The notes beneath the pieces were generated by a model. That model worked only from the letters and a program-made list of their open reading frames with translations, did not search any database and was not told the origin of the DNA. A stretch of DNA of 64,000 nucleotides, taken from Fimbriimonadaceae bacterium. GTDB taxonomy: Bacteria; Armatimonadota; Fimbriimonadia; Fimbriimonadales; Fimbriimonadaceae. Both the position numbers and the translations under genes were made by a program. Shown in pieces: positions 1 to 8,115 of this stretch (its first letter is position 1; every line of letters starts with the position of its first letter). The DNA lies in the NCBI GenBank assembly GCA_019454105.1, contig CP075364.1:1305362-1369361 (forward strand). The letters run 5' to 3'.

Positions 1-847
1 GCCAGATCACGGCACCGAACTGGTTCATCTGCTTGGCGCTCATCACCTTGGCGTGACCGTCGCCGAAGATCACCGGCGTTTGGCCGCCGTTCTTCTTGTC
101 GGCGCCGAGCCTGGCCCAGACCGGCTTGAGGCGACCCGGCGTGAGGTCGGGGCTGTTCGGGTAGTTCGCATCCCCTCGCTCGACGACCAAGTCGCGGTCG
201 CTGATCAAAGGCAGGCCCTTCGCATAGACCCCGTCAGGATCGTTCATGCCGTTGTACGGATTGAAGACGTAGCCCCGGTGCTTGGTCGAGACGTCGCCTT
301 TGCGGGCGTGGGCCGTCAAAGTGAAGAGGCCCGAACGTGCCGGCTCCTCCATCGCGCCCATGCTGAGAACGCTGGTGAAGCCTTCCGTGCCCGGAGGCGC
401 GTTTCCTGGAACCGCCGTGCTCAAGGGGTCGTATCCGGTCGCGTCCGAGTAGCCGACGCCCTGGTGCCGCCGCTCGTCCCAGTTGGACGAGTAGCCGGCT
501 TCAGAGCCGTCCGGAATCAGAATGTCCTTGTTCTTGATGTAGGCTGCCAGGCCCTGAGTCCAGATGATGGGGACGTCGTTGGGGTTGGCCGACCGCATGC
601 TGGCCGGTACAAACTGGTCGTCTTGGTCGCCTGCATACATCATGACCGACAAGGCGAGCTGCCTCATCTGTGAAAGGGACTTGGACTTTTTGGCAGCCTC
701 TTTCGCCTGAGCGAAGACTGGGAACAGGATCGCGGCCAAAATCGCAATGATGGCGATGACCACAAGAAGCTCAATGAGCGTAAACGCCTTTGAGAAGGGC
801 CGGCGAGCGAGGCGCATAACGCGAGTAAGACGCACGAGGCAGACCAT
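1..847 (-). CDS. Prepilin-type N-terminal methylation domain protein (3' end beyond window)
   Basis: A type IV pilin-like or pseudopilin protein, exported through the prepilin peptidase pathway. The N terminus carries the class III leader: basic residues, then A|FTLIELLVVIAIIAILAAI, the methylated helix that anchors pilins in the inner membrane. The visible C-terminal part contains FGDGHAKVMSA, like the 'DGH' end motif of the many DUF1559-like prepilin proteins of Planctomycetes and Armatimonadota. The reading frame is open to base 1, so the C terminus is missing. Starts are possible at 847, 835 (GTG) or 817 (ATG, giving MRLARRPFSKA); none has a good ribosome site, and 817 gives a typical short leader. 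It follows the STN membrane gene by 24 bases and probably belongs to the same transcript. Confidence 0.85.
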   Translation of the reverse strand, partial: MVCLVRLTRVMRLARRPFSKAFTLIELLVVIAIIAILAAILFPVFAQAKEAAKKSKSLSQMRQLALSVMMYAGDQDDQFVPASMRSANPNDVPIIWTQGLAAYIKNKDILIPDGSEAGYSSNWDERRHQGVGYSDATGYDPLSTAVPGNAPPGTEGFTSVLSMGAMEEPARSGLFTLTAHARKGDVSTKHRGYVFNPYNGMNDPDGVYAKGLPLISDRDLVVERGDANYPNSPDLTPGRLKPVWARLGADKKNGGQTPVIFGDGHAKVMSAKQMNQFGAVIW

Positions 848-871
848 TCGTGCAGAAGTAGGCCTAAAGGC

Positions 872-1612
872 CTAGTCCGCAGTTGGCGGCCACTTGTTAC
901 GAGTCTCTGAACGCTCGATCGGTTGCGGTTCGCGGTCCTGATCGACCTCCGGCACCAAGAGGAAAGTTCCTTCCTCCTGCTCAAAGGCTGTGAAGCCGAA
1001 CTCATGCCCCATCCGTTCCAGTGCATGACGATAGTCGGCGTAATGGACTTCGATCTTGACCTGTTCGTCCTTGAATCCTGGTGCGAAGACGAGATTGATC
1101 TTCGAGTCTCTCGCCAAGTTCAGGAGCGTCGCACGAAGGGATGGGCCCGAAGCGATGTTCACAACCAAACGTTGCGGATCCAGGGCCTTGACGCTGATCG
1201 GCCCGTCGACGGAGCGCCCTTCTTTCACCACGGCCTCGCGTCCAATCGCAGGCCCTAGGCCGGCGCTACGGCCAAGCGGGGCGATGTCACTCGTTCGAGA
1301 CTGACTCGATGAAGACAAGCTGACCACGACCTGGCCAACGACGATCGCCGCCAGCGCCAGTCCGGCCAGAGCCATCGGTGCGCCTCGCCACGAGAATGGC
1401 CGTCGAGCCTGGTTTGCGCTGAGAGCAGGTTGGAAGGGTGCGAACGAGGCGGCTGGCTTTGCCGAACGGAAACGGCGTACCATGGCGGCTCGCTTGTCAA
1501 GCTCTGTCACCCATTGTGGGTAACGCTCGGCGAACTCAAGCCTGGCCATCGGGTCGCCCGTTTCGGCGACCTGCCACATCAGTTCATCGATTTCCAATGG
1601 AATCTTCTTCAT
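872..1612 (-). CDS. Single-pass membrane protein with periplasmic STN domain, probable anti-sigma partner
   Basis: A 246-aa protein. It has a cytoplasmic N-terminal region of about 75 residues (MKKIPLEIDELMWQVAETGD...), one membrane segment at about 80-100 (ALAGLALAAIVVGQVVV), a linker, and an STN-like (secretin/TonB short N-terminal) fold at about 145-220, recognised from LRATLLNLARDSKINLVF and the following DYRHALERMG. ATG at 1612 overlaps the TGA of the ECF sigma gene (ATGA), so translation is coupled. By position and topology it is the likely membrane anti-sigma factor that senses something in the periplasm. The N-terminal part has no zinc-finger anti-sigma motif, so this role is inferred from context only. 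Confidence 0.7.
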   Translation of the reverse strand: MKKIPLEIDELMWQVAETGDPMARLEFAERYPQWVTELDKRAAMVRRFRSAKPAASFAPFQPALSANQARRPFSWRGAPMALAGLALAAIVVGQVVVSLSSSSQSRTSDIAPLGRSAGLGPAIGREAVVKEGRSVDGPISVKALDPQRLVVNIASGPSLRATLLNLARDSKINLVFAPGFKDEQVKIEVHYADYRHALERMGHEFGFTAFEQEEGTFLLVPEVDQDREPQPIERSETRNKWPPTAD

Positions 1613-2202
1613 GGACCCTCTGACTCCAAGAGAGCTTTCAGACGCTCTCGTGCGCGGAAAAGTCGAGTCTTCGCCGCGTTCGCCTTGCAACCCAAGGCAT
1701 CCCCGATCTCTTTGAGGCTCTGTTCTTCCCAATAGAATAGAGCCAAGACGGCCCTGTCGTTGGGATCGAGCCTGGCCAATGCCCTGTCGATGCCAGTGTC
1801 AGGCTCCAACTCCCAAGTTTCACCCTGAATTCCGATCGTTTGAGACTCAAGACCGACTTCCAGAAGCCTTTTGGGCCGTAGCTTCCTGGCTTGCTGGATA
1901 CAACGGTTCAAGGCGACTCGGTAGAGCCAAGTGCTGAATTGCGACCGACCATCGAACCTCCCAATGTTCTTGTAGAGAATCAGGAACACTTCCTGGGTCG
2001 CGTCCAATGCCTCGTCGTGATCCAAAAGGACGCCCCTGGCCAGCGTAAAGACCCGGCTGTAATGACGCTCGTACAGGACTTGGAAAGCCCTCGCGTCGCC
2101 ATTCGCTGACAATGAGGCCAGGCGCACGTCGTCGTCGATGCACCATCGGCTCGCGCCCTCTAGAGCCACCGCCATCATCGGAGCCTTTTGACGCTTCTTC
2201 AT
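1609..2202 (-). CDS. RNA polymerase sigma-70 factor, ECF subfamily
   Basis: A 197-aa sigma factor with only regions 2 and 4, as in the ECF family. Region 2 is visible as AFQVLYERHYSRVF, then DATQEVFLILY and STWLYRVALNRC, the core-binding and -10 recognising helices. Region 4 is ALARLDPNDRAVLALFYWEE followed by LKEIGDALGCKANAAKTRL, the helix-turn-helix that reads the -35 box. ATG at 2202 was chosen because it overlaps the stop of the upstream gene as ATGA; the frame also runs further 5' inside that gene. It sits between two STN-like proteins, so it is probably released by a signal sensed across the envelope. Confidence 0.92.
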   Translation of the reverse strand: MKKRQKAPMMAVALEGASRWCIDDDVRLASLSANGDARAFQVLYERHYSRVFTLARGVLLDHDEALDATQEVFLILYKNIGRFDGRSQFSTWLYRVALNRCIQQARKLRPKRLLEVGLESQTIGIQGETWELEPDTGIDRALARLDPNDRAVLALFYWEEQSLKEIGDALGCKANAAKTRLFRARERLKALLESEGP

Positions 2203-4373
2203 TTGTCGATGGTTACTTCCGATGCGAGATCGCCAGAGTTCCACGACTTGATGATTTCAGCACTCTTGGCCTCGACTTCGTCGCGGATCGCTTTCGGAAT
2301 AAGCGCGAACTTGACTTCTGCCGCGGTCGAGGCTGGGGCGCGCTCAGAGAATTTTCTCTCGGCGCTCGGCGGTCTCTCGCCAATGATGACGCGAAAAGTG
2401 TAGGTCGTCTTGTTCGTCAATCGGACTTGGGCAGGAAGTGGCTGTAGCCGGTGGTCTCCCAAGACTTCCTTGGCCTTGACGGGCTCGCGAACGGCCGCGA
2501 GACGAATAGCGAGGTCGTCGGTGCTCACTTCCACCCAAGGCAGATTTTGCGCTGGTCCCGGCTCGAGCATCGTAACCTCCCTCTTGATCTCGACTCTGAT
2601 CACCGTGTTTCCTGGCAGGCCGTCCGGAAATGCGTCCGTCGGCTCGTAGTACTTGGGCGCCCTTGGTGGCGGCGGGGCCTCCTCCATGCCAAAGCCCGGA
2701 CCCGTATCGGCCTCCGATTCGTACTGGAATGGACCGAGGATCGAGCCAAGATAAATCTCTCGCTCGATCTCAGCCTTGATAGCGTTTGGACCGCGACCAA
2801 CGGCGTAAGAGCCTGAGTTCAGAAAGTTCGCCCGCTCTGCCCTGTTAAGCCTCCCATAAACACGGATCGCAGCCTCGCCCAACCGGTTCAGGTCTTGGAA
2901 GTTTTGGAACTGCTCGAAAACCGTGTCACCGTCGGCCACCGTCGCGAACGTGAAGAGTTCAAGGATTGTGGCGCCGACGTTCCGGGGCCGCGCCAGGAGA
3001 TACTCGGCGAATTGGTCTAGCGTCAGACCCGAACCGCCCGAAAGTTGTCTCCAGACCTGAGCCATGGGCCCCCTTGGGATCCGCGTGTCCAACGTGCTGT
3101 CGGTATCGGCGGGCCTGGCCATGAACCAGTCGCCCGAATCTTCGATCCTATCCGTCAAGAGGGAGTCTACGATCCGATCGGCGATCTTGAAGTTTGTTTT
3201 TCCCGATGGGTCAGCAAGGATCAACAGGAACATCATGTCGTCAGTCAGTTCAACCATGAAGTTCTTGTGCCTTTTGGACAGCGAGGCCCGTATGATCTCC
3301 GATGGTACGAGCGACAAAGGTTCGTACCTGTCGGGTTGTCCGCAGACTGACGCTTCTTGTTCCTTTGTGTTCGCCTGCTCGTTCGCCATCAACAGGGCAG
3401 CCACACCTGCCTGGTTCTTCGATAGTTCGCTGAGCTCAACAGGATCGTTCAACTCGGGTTTGGAAGAGATTCCCATCATGATCTCGCTCCCCGATCCGAC
3501 CCATAAGTTGAAGCTGTTGTTCGCAAGAACGTTGTCTTGTCGGTCAAGAACCACGACGCTGCCCATCAACATCGACATGAACACGTGCTCCAGGTGGGAA
3601 ACTGAGAACAGAATTCGATCGATGGGAGCCTTGGGCATCGCAGACACACCAAAGCTGGCGACATTGTCGTCCTCATTGTTCTCAGGCATCTGCTTCAGAG
3701 CTTGAGCCGCGGCGAGAGTGTCGGACCGCCACTGATTCTCAATCTCAGAAACATTGACCGGCAACTTTGACTGTCGGCGGTTTGGCCGCGTCGAGAACAC
3801 GATTCGGTTCCCTTGGCTAAGCCCTAGGTACGACTCCTTTGGAACGCTGCTCACGACCTTGGCTGTCAACCGGCCTACCGGCATTGACCATGGGACCGTG
3901 GCTTGAGTCCGCATCATTTCCATCATTCGGGCCATGGAATTGTCGCCTTGGCCACCCCTGACCGCTTGCAGTTCGTTCCTCAGTGCCGTAGCGACCTTGG
4001 CCGCGTCATAGTCCGCAGAGTTGATCTCGTCCAACTTCTTGAAAAGCGATGAAGAGTCACTGGCTCGAGATGCGATCTTGGCAGACCTCGCTTTCGCTTG
4101 CTTTTCTGCGTCGGGCACCAAAATTCTAGAACCGTCTTGCGCCCTCCAAGTCGCGTTCAACAGGTCGGCCAGGCGCTGGAGCACGTCTTCCGGCTCAGCC
4201 CCGTCCAGGGAGGCCATGACGATCCTGCCTCTGAGCGCACCGTCACACCGAAGGTCTTGCGAGGTCTCAGCCCCGAGGATCTTGACGACCTGGTCCACTG
4301 GCGCGCCCGGGATCCAGACTGAGATCGCCGGTTCAACATGAAGGGCCAAGGCAAGGGCTAAGGACGCGACCAT
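2199..4373 (-). CDS. Secreted 724-aa protein with N-terminal STN-like domain, function unknown
   Basis: Starts with a signal-like segment (MVASLALALALHVEPAIS). Residues about 20-85 resemble an STN-type fold (VDQVVKILGAE..., then LRGRIVMASLDGAEPEDVLQ and ILVPD). The remaining 600 residues match no family I recognise; a proline-rich stretch (EEAPPPPRAPKYYEP) lies at about 575-590. It is the first gene of the sigma-factor cassette and its TGA overlaps the sigma start. The interrupted gene at 42988-44862 has the same order of elements (STN-like N terminus, then a VF-containing strand followed by basic and acidic residues), so I regard the two as one family. The sequence is less GC-rich than the housekeeping genes. 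Confidence 0.6.
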   Translation of the reverse strand: MVASLALALALHVEPAISVWIPGAPVDQVVKILGAETSQDLRCDGALRGRIVMASLDGAEPEDVLQRLADLLNATWRAQDGSRILVPDAEKQAKARSAKIASRASDSSSLFKKLDEINSADYDAAKVATALRNELQAVRGGQGDNSMARMMEMMRTQATVPWSMPVGRLTAKVVSSVPKESYLGLSQGNRIVFSTRPNRRQSKLPVNVSEIENQWRSDTLAAAQALKQMPENNEDDNVASFGVSAMPKAPIDRILFSVSHLEHVFMSMLMGSVVVLDRQDNVLANNSFNLWVGSGSEIMMGISSKPELNDPVELSELSKNQAGVAALLMANEQANTKEQEASVCGQPDRYEPLSLVPSEIIRASLSKRHKNFMVELTDDMMFLLILADPSGKTNFKIADRIVDSLLTDRIEDSGDWFMARPADTDSTLDTRIPRGPMAQVWRQLSGGSGLTLDQFAEYLLARPRNVGATILELFTFATVADGDTVFEQFQNFQDLNRLGEAAIRVYGRLNRAERANFLNSGSYAVGRGPNAIKAEIEREIYLGSILGPFQYESEADTGPGFGMEEAPPPPRAPKYYEPTDAFPDGLPGNTVIRVEIKREVTMLEPGPAQNLPWVEVSTDDLAIRLAAVREPVKAKEVLGDHRLQPLPAQVRLTNKTTYTFRVIIGERPPSAERKFSERAPASTAAEVKFALIPKAIRDEVEAKSAEIIKSWNSGDLASEVTIDK

Positions 4374-4391
4374 GACTTTAGATACTAGACG

Positions 4392-5741
4392 TCAAGATGA
4401 GGGTTGCGTGATCCCGCTGAGACGAATCGCAAACGCAGGTCCCAGCTCCGACCATGCCAACAAGGAGACGCTGAGTAGAACCAAACTCCAGACGATGGCT
4501 CGGACGAGGCCCGCAGGGCTCTTGTCTTGTGGGGAGGCCACGCCCGCAGCCAACAGCCACGCGACCGGTGCCAGGGCCGGATACAGGTAGCGTCCTTGAC
4601 CCTGGAAGTATTGCAGGTTGAAGCGCACGAAAAGCAGTGCGACGATGACCGGCAGGGCCAAGACCGGCACCATCGCGACCTTGAGGCGCGAGTCTTCACG
4701 CGACATCTTACGAACCTGAACAAGCCCGATGACAAGGATCAGTATAAGTAAGCAGACCGCCAGATTATAAAAAACGCCCGATGTGGTTCGCGAGACTTGC
4801 TCGAGCATGAAGATGTCCATGTAACCGAAGACCCCAATCAGACTCCTCGCCGTCCACCAGAGAACAAAGTTGGCCCAGTAAGCCCAAGGGCCAAAGCCTT
4901 CGATGAATGCCGACGCCTGAGGCGATCCTACGAAGGCTTCATTGAACGCCTTCAGGGCGAAAGGATCGCCGTAGAGCCCAAGGTTCCGGAGCCAGAGGGG
5001 CATTGCCAAGACCGCAGGAAGGGCCAAGCATCCGACCCAAACGCGCCAATCTCGGTTCCGACCAGCCAGGAGACCGAGCGCGATGACCGGAAACAGGGCT
5101 AGGGCCGTCGTCTTGGTCAGGAGGGCCAGTCCCGTCGACAATCCAACAATCAGTACTATTTTTAACGAAAAACCTGTTCTTATCCCGAGAATGAGACCGG
5201 TGAGAGACCACGTGCAAAGGGCGATCAGAAGGGGGTCGTTGCTCAAGGCACCATGGAGGGCCAGGTTCATGGGCAGAAGACAGACGGCTGTCGCCGCCAA
5301 AGCAGTGTTGTCGTTCTGGAGCAACACTCGCGCCCCTACGTAGACCCCCAGCAGGGTCGACAGTCCGATCAGCGCGTTCAGCGACCTGAGTTTGAGGCCA
5401 GTCCCTTGGTCTGGCGACGTTGGGTCCGCCCCAAGAAGCGAGCTCCACCCAGCCGCTAGGAGGTAGTAGAGCGGCGGCTGGTGCGCCTGATAGGTTTCGT
5501 ATAAGTCTGTGCTCCCAGGCTTTAATACAGGTAAGCCCTTGCCTTCTCGGATGTGCGCGACATAGTTCGCGTGTTGGCGCTCGTCCGGTGCTCCGATGTC
5601 GGAGATCTTGGCGTGTTGGCCGTCAGGACCTCGTTGGTACAGGAGGTGTCCGGCCTGGCGATAAGGTGTGTCCCAGGCGAACATCAAACAGAGGCAAAAG
5701 AAAGCCCCCATGACTCCCACCAGCCAGTAGCTCGCTCGCAC
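4392..5741 (-). CDS. Polytopic membrane protein, GT39/DUF2142-like glycosyltransferase
   Basis: About 449 residues with roughly ten hydrophobic segments. After the first membrane helix comes a long extracytoplasmic loop with GAPDERQHANYVAH and AHQPPLYYLLAAG, the 'PDE..H' and 'QPPLYY' signatures of polyprenol-phosphate-sugar dependent transferases (GT39/ArnT-like and DUF2142 proteins). These transfer sugars from a lipid carrier on the outer face of the inner membrane; donor and acceptor cannot be told. The frame is open to a GTG at 5840, but those extra 33 codons are weakly biased and would leave only 23 bases before the divergent gene, so GTG 5741 is preferred. It lies 18 bases upstream of the STN-sigma cassette on the same strand. 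Confidence 0.7.
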   Translation of the reverse strand: MRASYWLVGVMGAFFCLCLMFAWDTPYRQAGHLLYQRGPDGQHAKISDIGAPDERQHANYVAHIREGKGLPVLKPGSTDLYETYQAHQPPLYYLLAAGWSSLLGADPTSPDQGTGLKLRSLNALIGLSTLLGVYVGARVLLQNDNTALAATAVCLLPMNLALHGALSNDPLLIALCTWSLTGLILGIRTGFSLKIVLIVGLSTGLALLTKTTALALFPVIALGLLAGRNRDWRVWVGCLALPAVLAMPLWLRNLGLYGDPFALKAFNEAFVGSPQASAFIEGFGPWAYWANFVLWWTARSLIGVFGYMDIFMLEQVSRTTSGVFYNLAVCLLILILVIGLVQVRKMSREDSRLKVAMVPVLALPVIVALLFVRFNLQYFQGQGRYLYPALAPVAWLLAAGVASPQDKSPAGLVRAIVWSLVLLSVSLLAWSELGPAFAIRLSGITQPSS

Positions 5742-5863
5742 TCGGCCCAGTCTAGACCAACGCTGGCCGGCCGAGAAAGGAACCTGGGCGAAATCCAGAG
5801 CGTTACGAGCGATACAGCTCAGAAACCATGTCACAATCACAGGAGTCTCAGAGGAGCCTTTCC

Positions 5864-6859
5864 ATGCGCAAAAACCTCGTTCTCGTCCTAGGAGCCGGAT
5901 CGATCGCGGCTCTGGCGTTCGCCGCGTCTCTCGACAAGTCTTCTCGATTGCAGGCCTTCGTCAAGTCCCTTGAGGCGGCAGAATCAGTCCAGGCGACCTT
6001 GACCATCCAAAAGGTAGGCGGCGGCTCTGAAGAGATCAGCCTGGCCCTCAGCAAGCCCAACAAAGCCAGGATCGAGACCTCGACCAGCTTGACCATCGCC
6101 GACGGCGAGACCGTTACGATTTTCGACAAGTCCGACAACACCTTTGTGAAGCAGCCTCAATCGGGCGCGACTCTCGCCGAACTGCTTCAGCCTGTCGAAC
6201 TCATGCCCTGGCGCCCGTTCTTCGATCCAGCTTCGGTGTCGGCCTTCGGTTCGAGCAAAGACGCAGGCGACCGGCAGCGCTCGGGCAAGACGCTCTCGGT
6301 GGTCGAGATCAAAGGCGCCCCGGCGAGCGGACTGACAGCGACCTTCTACCTCGATAAGGCAGACTCGTCGCTTCATCAAGTCGTCTTCAATGTCACCAAC
6401 GCGGGCAAGACCGAGACCAAAGTGGTCACCGTCGGCAACCAGTCCGGGACGGTTTCCGAGGGCCACTTTGCGTTCGTCCCGCCTGCGGGCGCCAAGGAGA
6501 TCTCAGAAGCCGAGCTGGCTTCTAAGTCGTGGATGACAGACTTTGACCAAGCGGTGCAACTCGCCGCCAAGTTCAACAAGACCCTGGTCGGGGACTTTTA
6601 CGCCGACTGGTGCGGGCCCTGCAAGATGCTCTCTGCCGAAGTCTTCAGCACCGCCGAGTTCAAGAAAGCGGCCAAGGACTTCATCCTGGTGAAGATCAAC
6701 GTCGACCATGAGCCGGAACTGACTCAGAAATATCGAGTTGAAGCCATGCCCACCGTCGTGTTCTGGACGCCAAAGCATCAAGAGATCAAGCGGTTTGTCG
6801 GCTTCAAGCCTCTGAACGAGGTCCTCGCCGAGATGGCTTCCGCCAAGAACGTCCGCTAG
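5864..6859 (+). CDS. Secreted LolA-like domain fused to thioredoxin
   Basis: A 331-aa protein. ATG 5864 is preferred because GAGGAG (5851-5856) lies 7 bases before it; an in-frame ATG at 5828 has no such site. A signal peptide (MRKNLVLVLGAGSIAALAFAAS) is followed by a LolA/DUF2092-like beta domain at about 25-215 (repeated antiparallel strands with FDKSDNTFVKQP and TFYLDKADSSLHQV). A complete thioredoxin domain runs from about 225 to 325 with the catalytic WCGPCK near residues 249-254 and cis-proline EAMPT. It should act in the periplasm as a disulfide oxidoreductase whose N-terminal domain binds a hydrophobic ligand or lipoprotein. The fusion is unusual. Confidence 0.8.
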   Translation: MRKNLVLVLGAGSIAALAFAASLDKSSRLQAFVKSLEAAESVQATLTIQKVGGGSEEISLALSKPNKARIETSTSLTIADGETVTIFDKSDNTFVKQPQSGATLAELLQPVELMPWRPFFDPASVSAFGSSKDAGDRQRSGKTLSVVEIKGAPASGLTATFYLDKADSSLHQVVFNVTNAGKTETKVVTVGNQSGTVSEGHFAFVPPAGAKEISEAELASKSWMTDFDQAVQLAAKFNKTLVGDFYADWCGPCKMLSAEVFSTAEFKKAAKDFILVKINVDHEPELTQKYRVEAMPTVVFWTPKHQEIKRFVGFKPLNEVLAEMASAKNVR

Positions 6860-6874
6860 ATTCGGAGCCGCGCG

Positions 6875-6896
6875 GGCCTGGGGGTCCTCCCGGGCC
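6875..6896 (+). terminator. Hairpin after the thioredoxin fusion gene
   Basis: GGCCTGGG pairs with CCCGGGCC (one G-T pair) around a 6-base loop, followed by TTCT. It is placed 15 bases after the stop codon, as expected of an intrinsic terminator with a poor T run. Confidence 0.45.
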
Positions 6897-6984
6897 TTCT
6901 CGTGATTGGGCCGTTCGCGCCGAGAATCCTATGGGGCCAGGTTCGCCAGGGGTATCCTGAAGGGCCTTCCCCTGGAGCAGACCC

Positions 6985-8115
6985 TTGGCCAGCACCGCGA
7001 CCGAAAGCGACCAAAAGAAGAAGCCTCGCCCCACCTACACGCCCGGGCCTTACAGTGCCAAACTCACCCCGGAAGACCACCGCGAACTGCTCCTTCAGCT
7101 CTATCTTGCCCGGTACTTCGACGTCCGGTTGATTAAAGAGAAGAAGCGGGGCCGCCTTCGGGGCACCTTGTATTCCAGCCACAACCAGGAAGCGATCATT
7201 GTCGGCTCGCTCTTCGGGCTCAAACCGGAAGACTGGATCAGCCCGATCCACCGGGATATGCCCGCCTTCTTCATGAAGGATCTCCGGAGCGGGTGGAGGA
7301 ACCCCGACCGCATGGGGATGACAGTCCAAGAAGTCTGCGCCCAAGTCTGGGGTCGAGCAACGAGTCCCGGCCGGGCCAGGGACAACTGGAGCCACATCGG
7401 CTCCAAGGCCAAACACATCATCCATTCGACTTCGATGCTGGCCGGCACGATCCCGGCCGCTTGCGGAGTGGTCTATGCCGACCGCATGAACGGAGGCGAC
7501 GCGGTCTGCCTCACGTTCAACGGCGAGGGCTCGACCGCACAGGGCGTGTTCCATGAGGCGATCAACTTCGCAGCGGTGCACAAGTTGCCCGTCGTGACCG
7601 TCATCGAGAACAACCAGTGGGCATATGGGACGCCGGCCGAGCTCGAATACTCCTTAGAGGACTTTGCCCGGCGGGCCGACGGCTACGGCATCCCGGGGTT
7701 GATCGCCGACGGCCAGAACGTCTTCGACGTCTATGACAAGATCTCCGAAGCGGTCGAGTGGGCCCGCGCTGGTAAAGGCCCGAGCATCGTGGAGTGCAAG
7801 ACGTTTCGAGCCTACGGCCACGGCGACCATGACGACGACCGGGCAGCCAAGTACCGACCAGCCGACGAGGTCGAAGAGGGCCGGTCGCGCGACCCGATCG
7901 CGGTCATGAAGAAGCTCATGGTCGAGTTCGGAACCCTCAAGCCAGACGAGGCGAAGGAGTTCATGGCGGAAGGCAAAGGGGCTTCGGAGGTCACCAACGA
8001 CGACTTCCCGCCTCAAGTGGTCGACTATCTCAGCGAAGGCGTCGAGTTCGCTGTCAACTCGCCCGAGCCCGCGGCCGAAGAAGGCGGGATGTGGGTCTTC
8101 AAGGAGGGTCACTGA
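6985..8115 (+). CDS. pdhA: Pyruvate (or branched-chain 2-oxoacid) dehydrogenase E1 component, alpha subunit
   Basis: A 376-aa thiamine diphosphate enzyme subunit that, with the beta subunit downstream, decarboxylates pyruvate and acetylates the lipoyl group of E2. The ThDP/Mg site is visible as GEGSTAQGVFHEAINFA near residue 180 and IENNQWAYGTP near 207. RDMPAFFMKDL and SHIGSKAKHIIHSTS fit E1 alpha active-site regions. The start is TTG at 6985 with GGAG 7 bases upstream. The stop overlaps the beta start (TGATG), so the two subunits are made in a 1:1 coupled fashion. No E2 or E3 gene is in the window. A branched-chain 2-oxoacid substrate cannot be excluded. Confidence 0.9.
   Translation: MASTATESDQKKKPRPTYTPGPYSAKLTPEDHRELLLQLYLARYFDVRLIKEKKRGRLRGTLYSSHNQEAIIVGSLFGLKPEDWISPIHRDMPAFFMKDLRSGWRNPDRMGMTVQEVCAQVWGRATSPGRARDNWSHIGSKAKHIIHSTSMLAGTIPAACGVVYADRMNGGDAVCLTFNGEGSTAQGVFHEAINFAAVHKLPVVTVIENNQWAYGTPAELEYSLEDFARRADGYGIPGLIADGQNVFDVYDKISEAVEWARAGKGPSIVECKTFRAYGHGDHDDDRAAKYRPADEVEEGRSRDPIAVMKKLMVEFGTLKPDEAKEFMAEGKGASEVTNDDFPPQVVDYLSEGVEFAVNSPEPAAEEGGMWVFKEGH

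Noticed and set aside
53-673. Plus-strand open frame opposite the prepilin gene
   Set aside because: The opposite strand encodes a clear prepilin leader and the plus frame has no recognisable motif; it is a shadow in GC-rich DNA.
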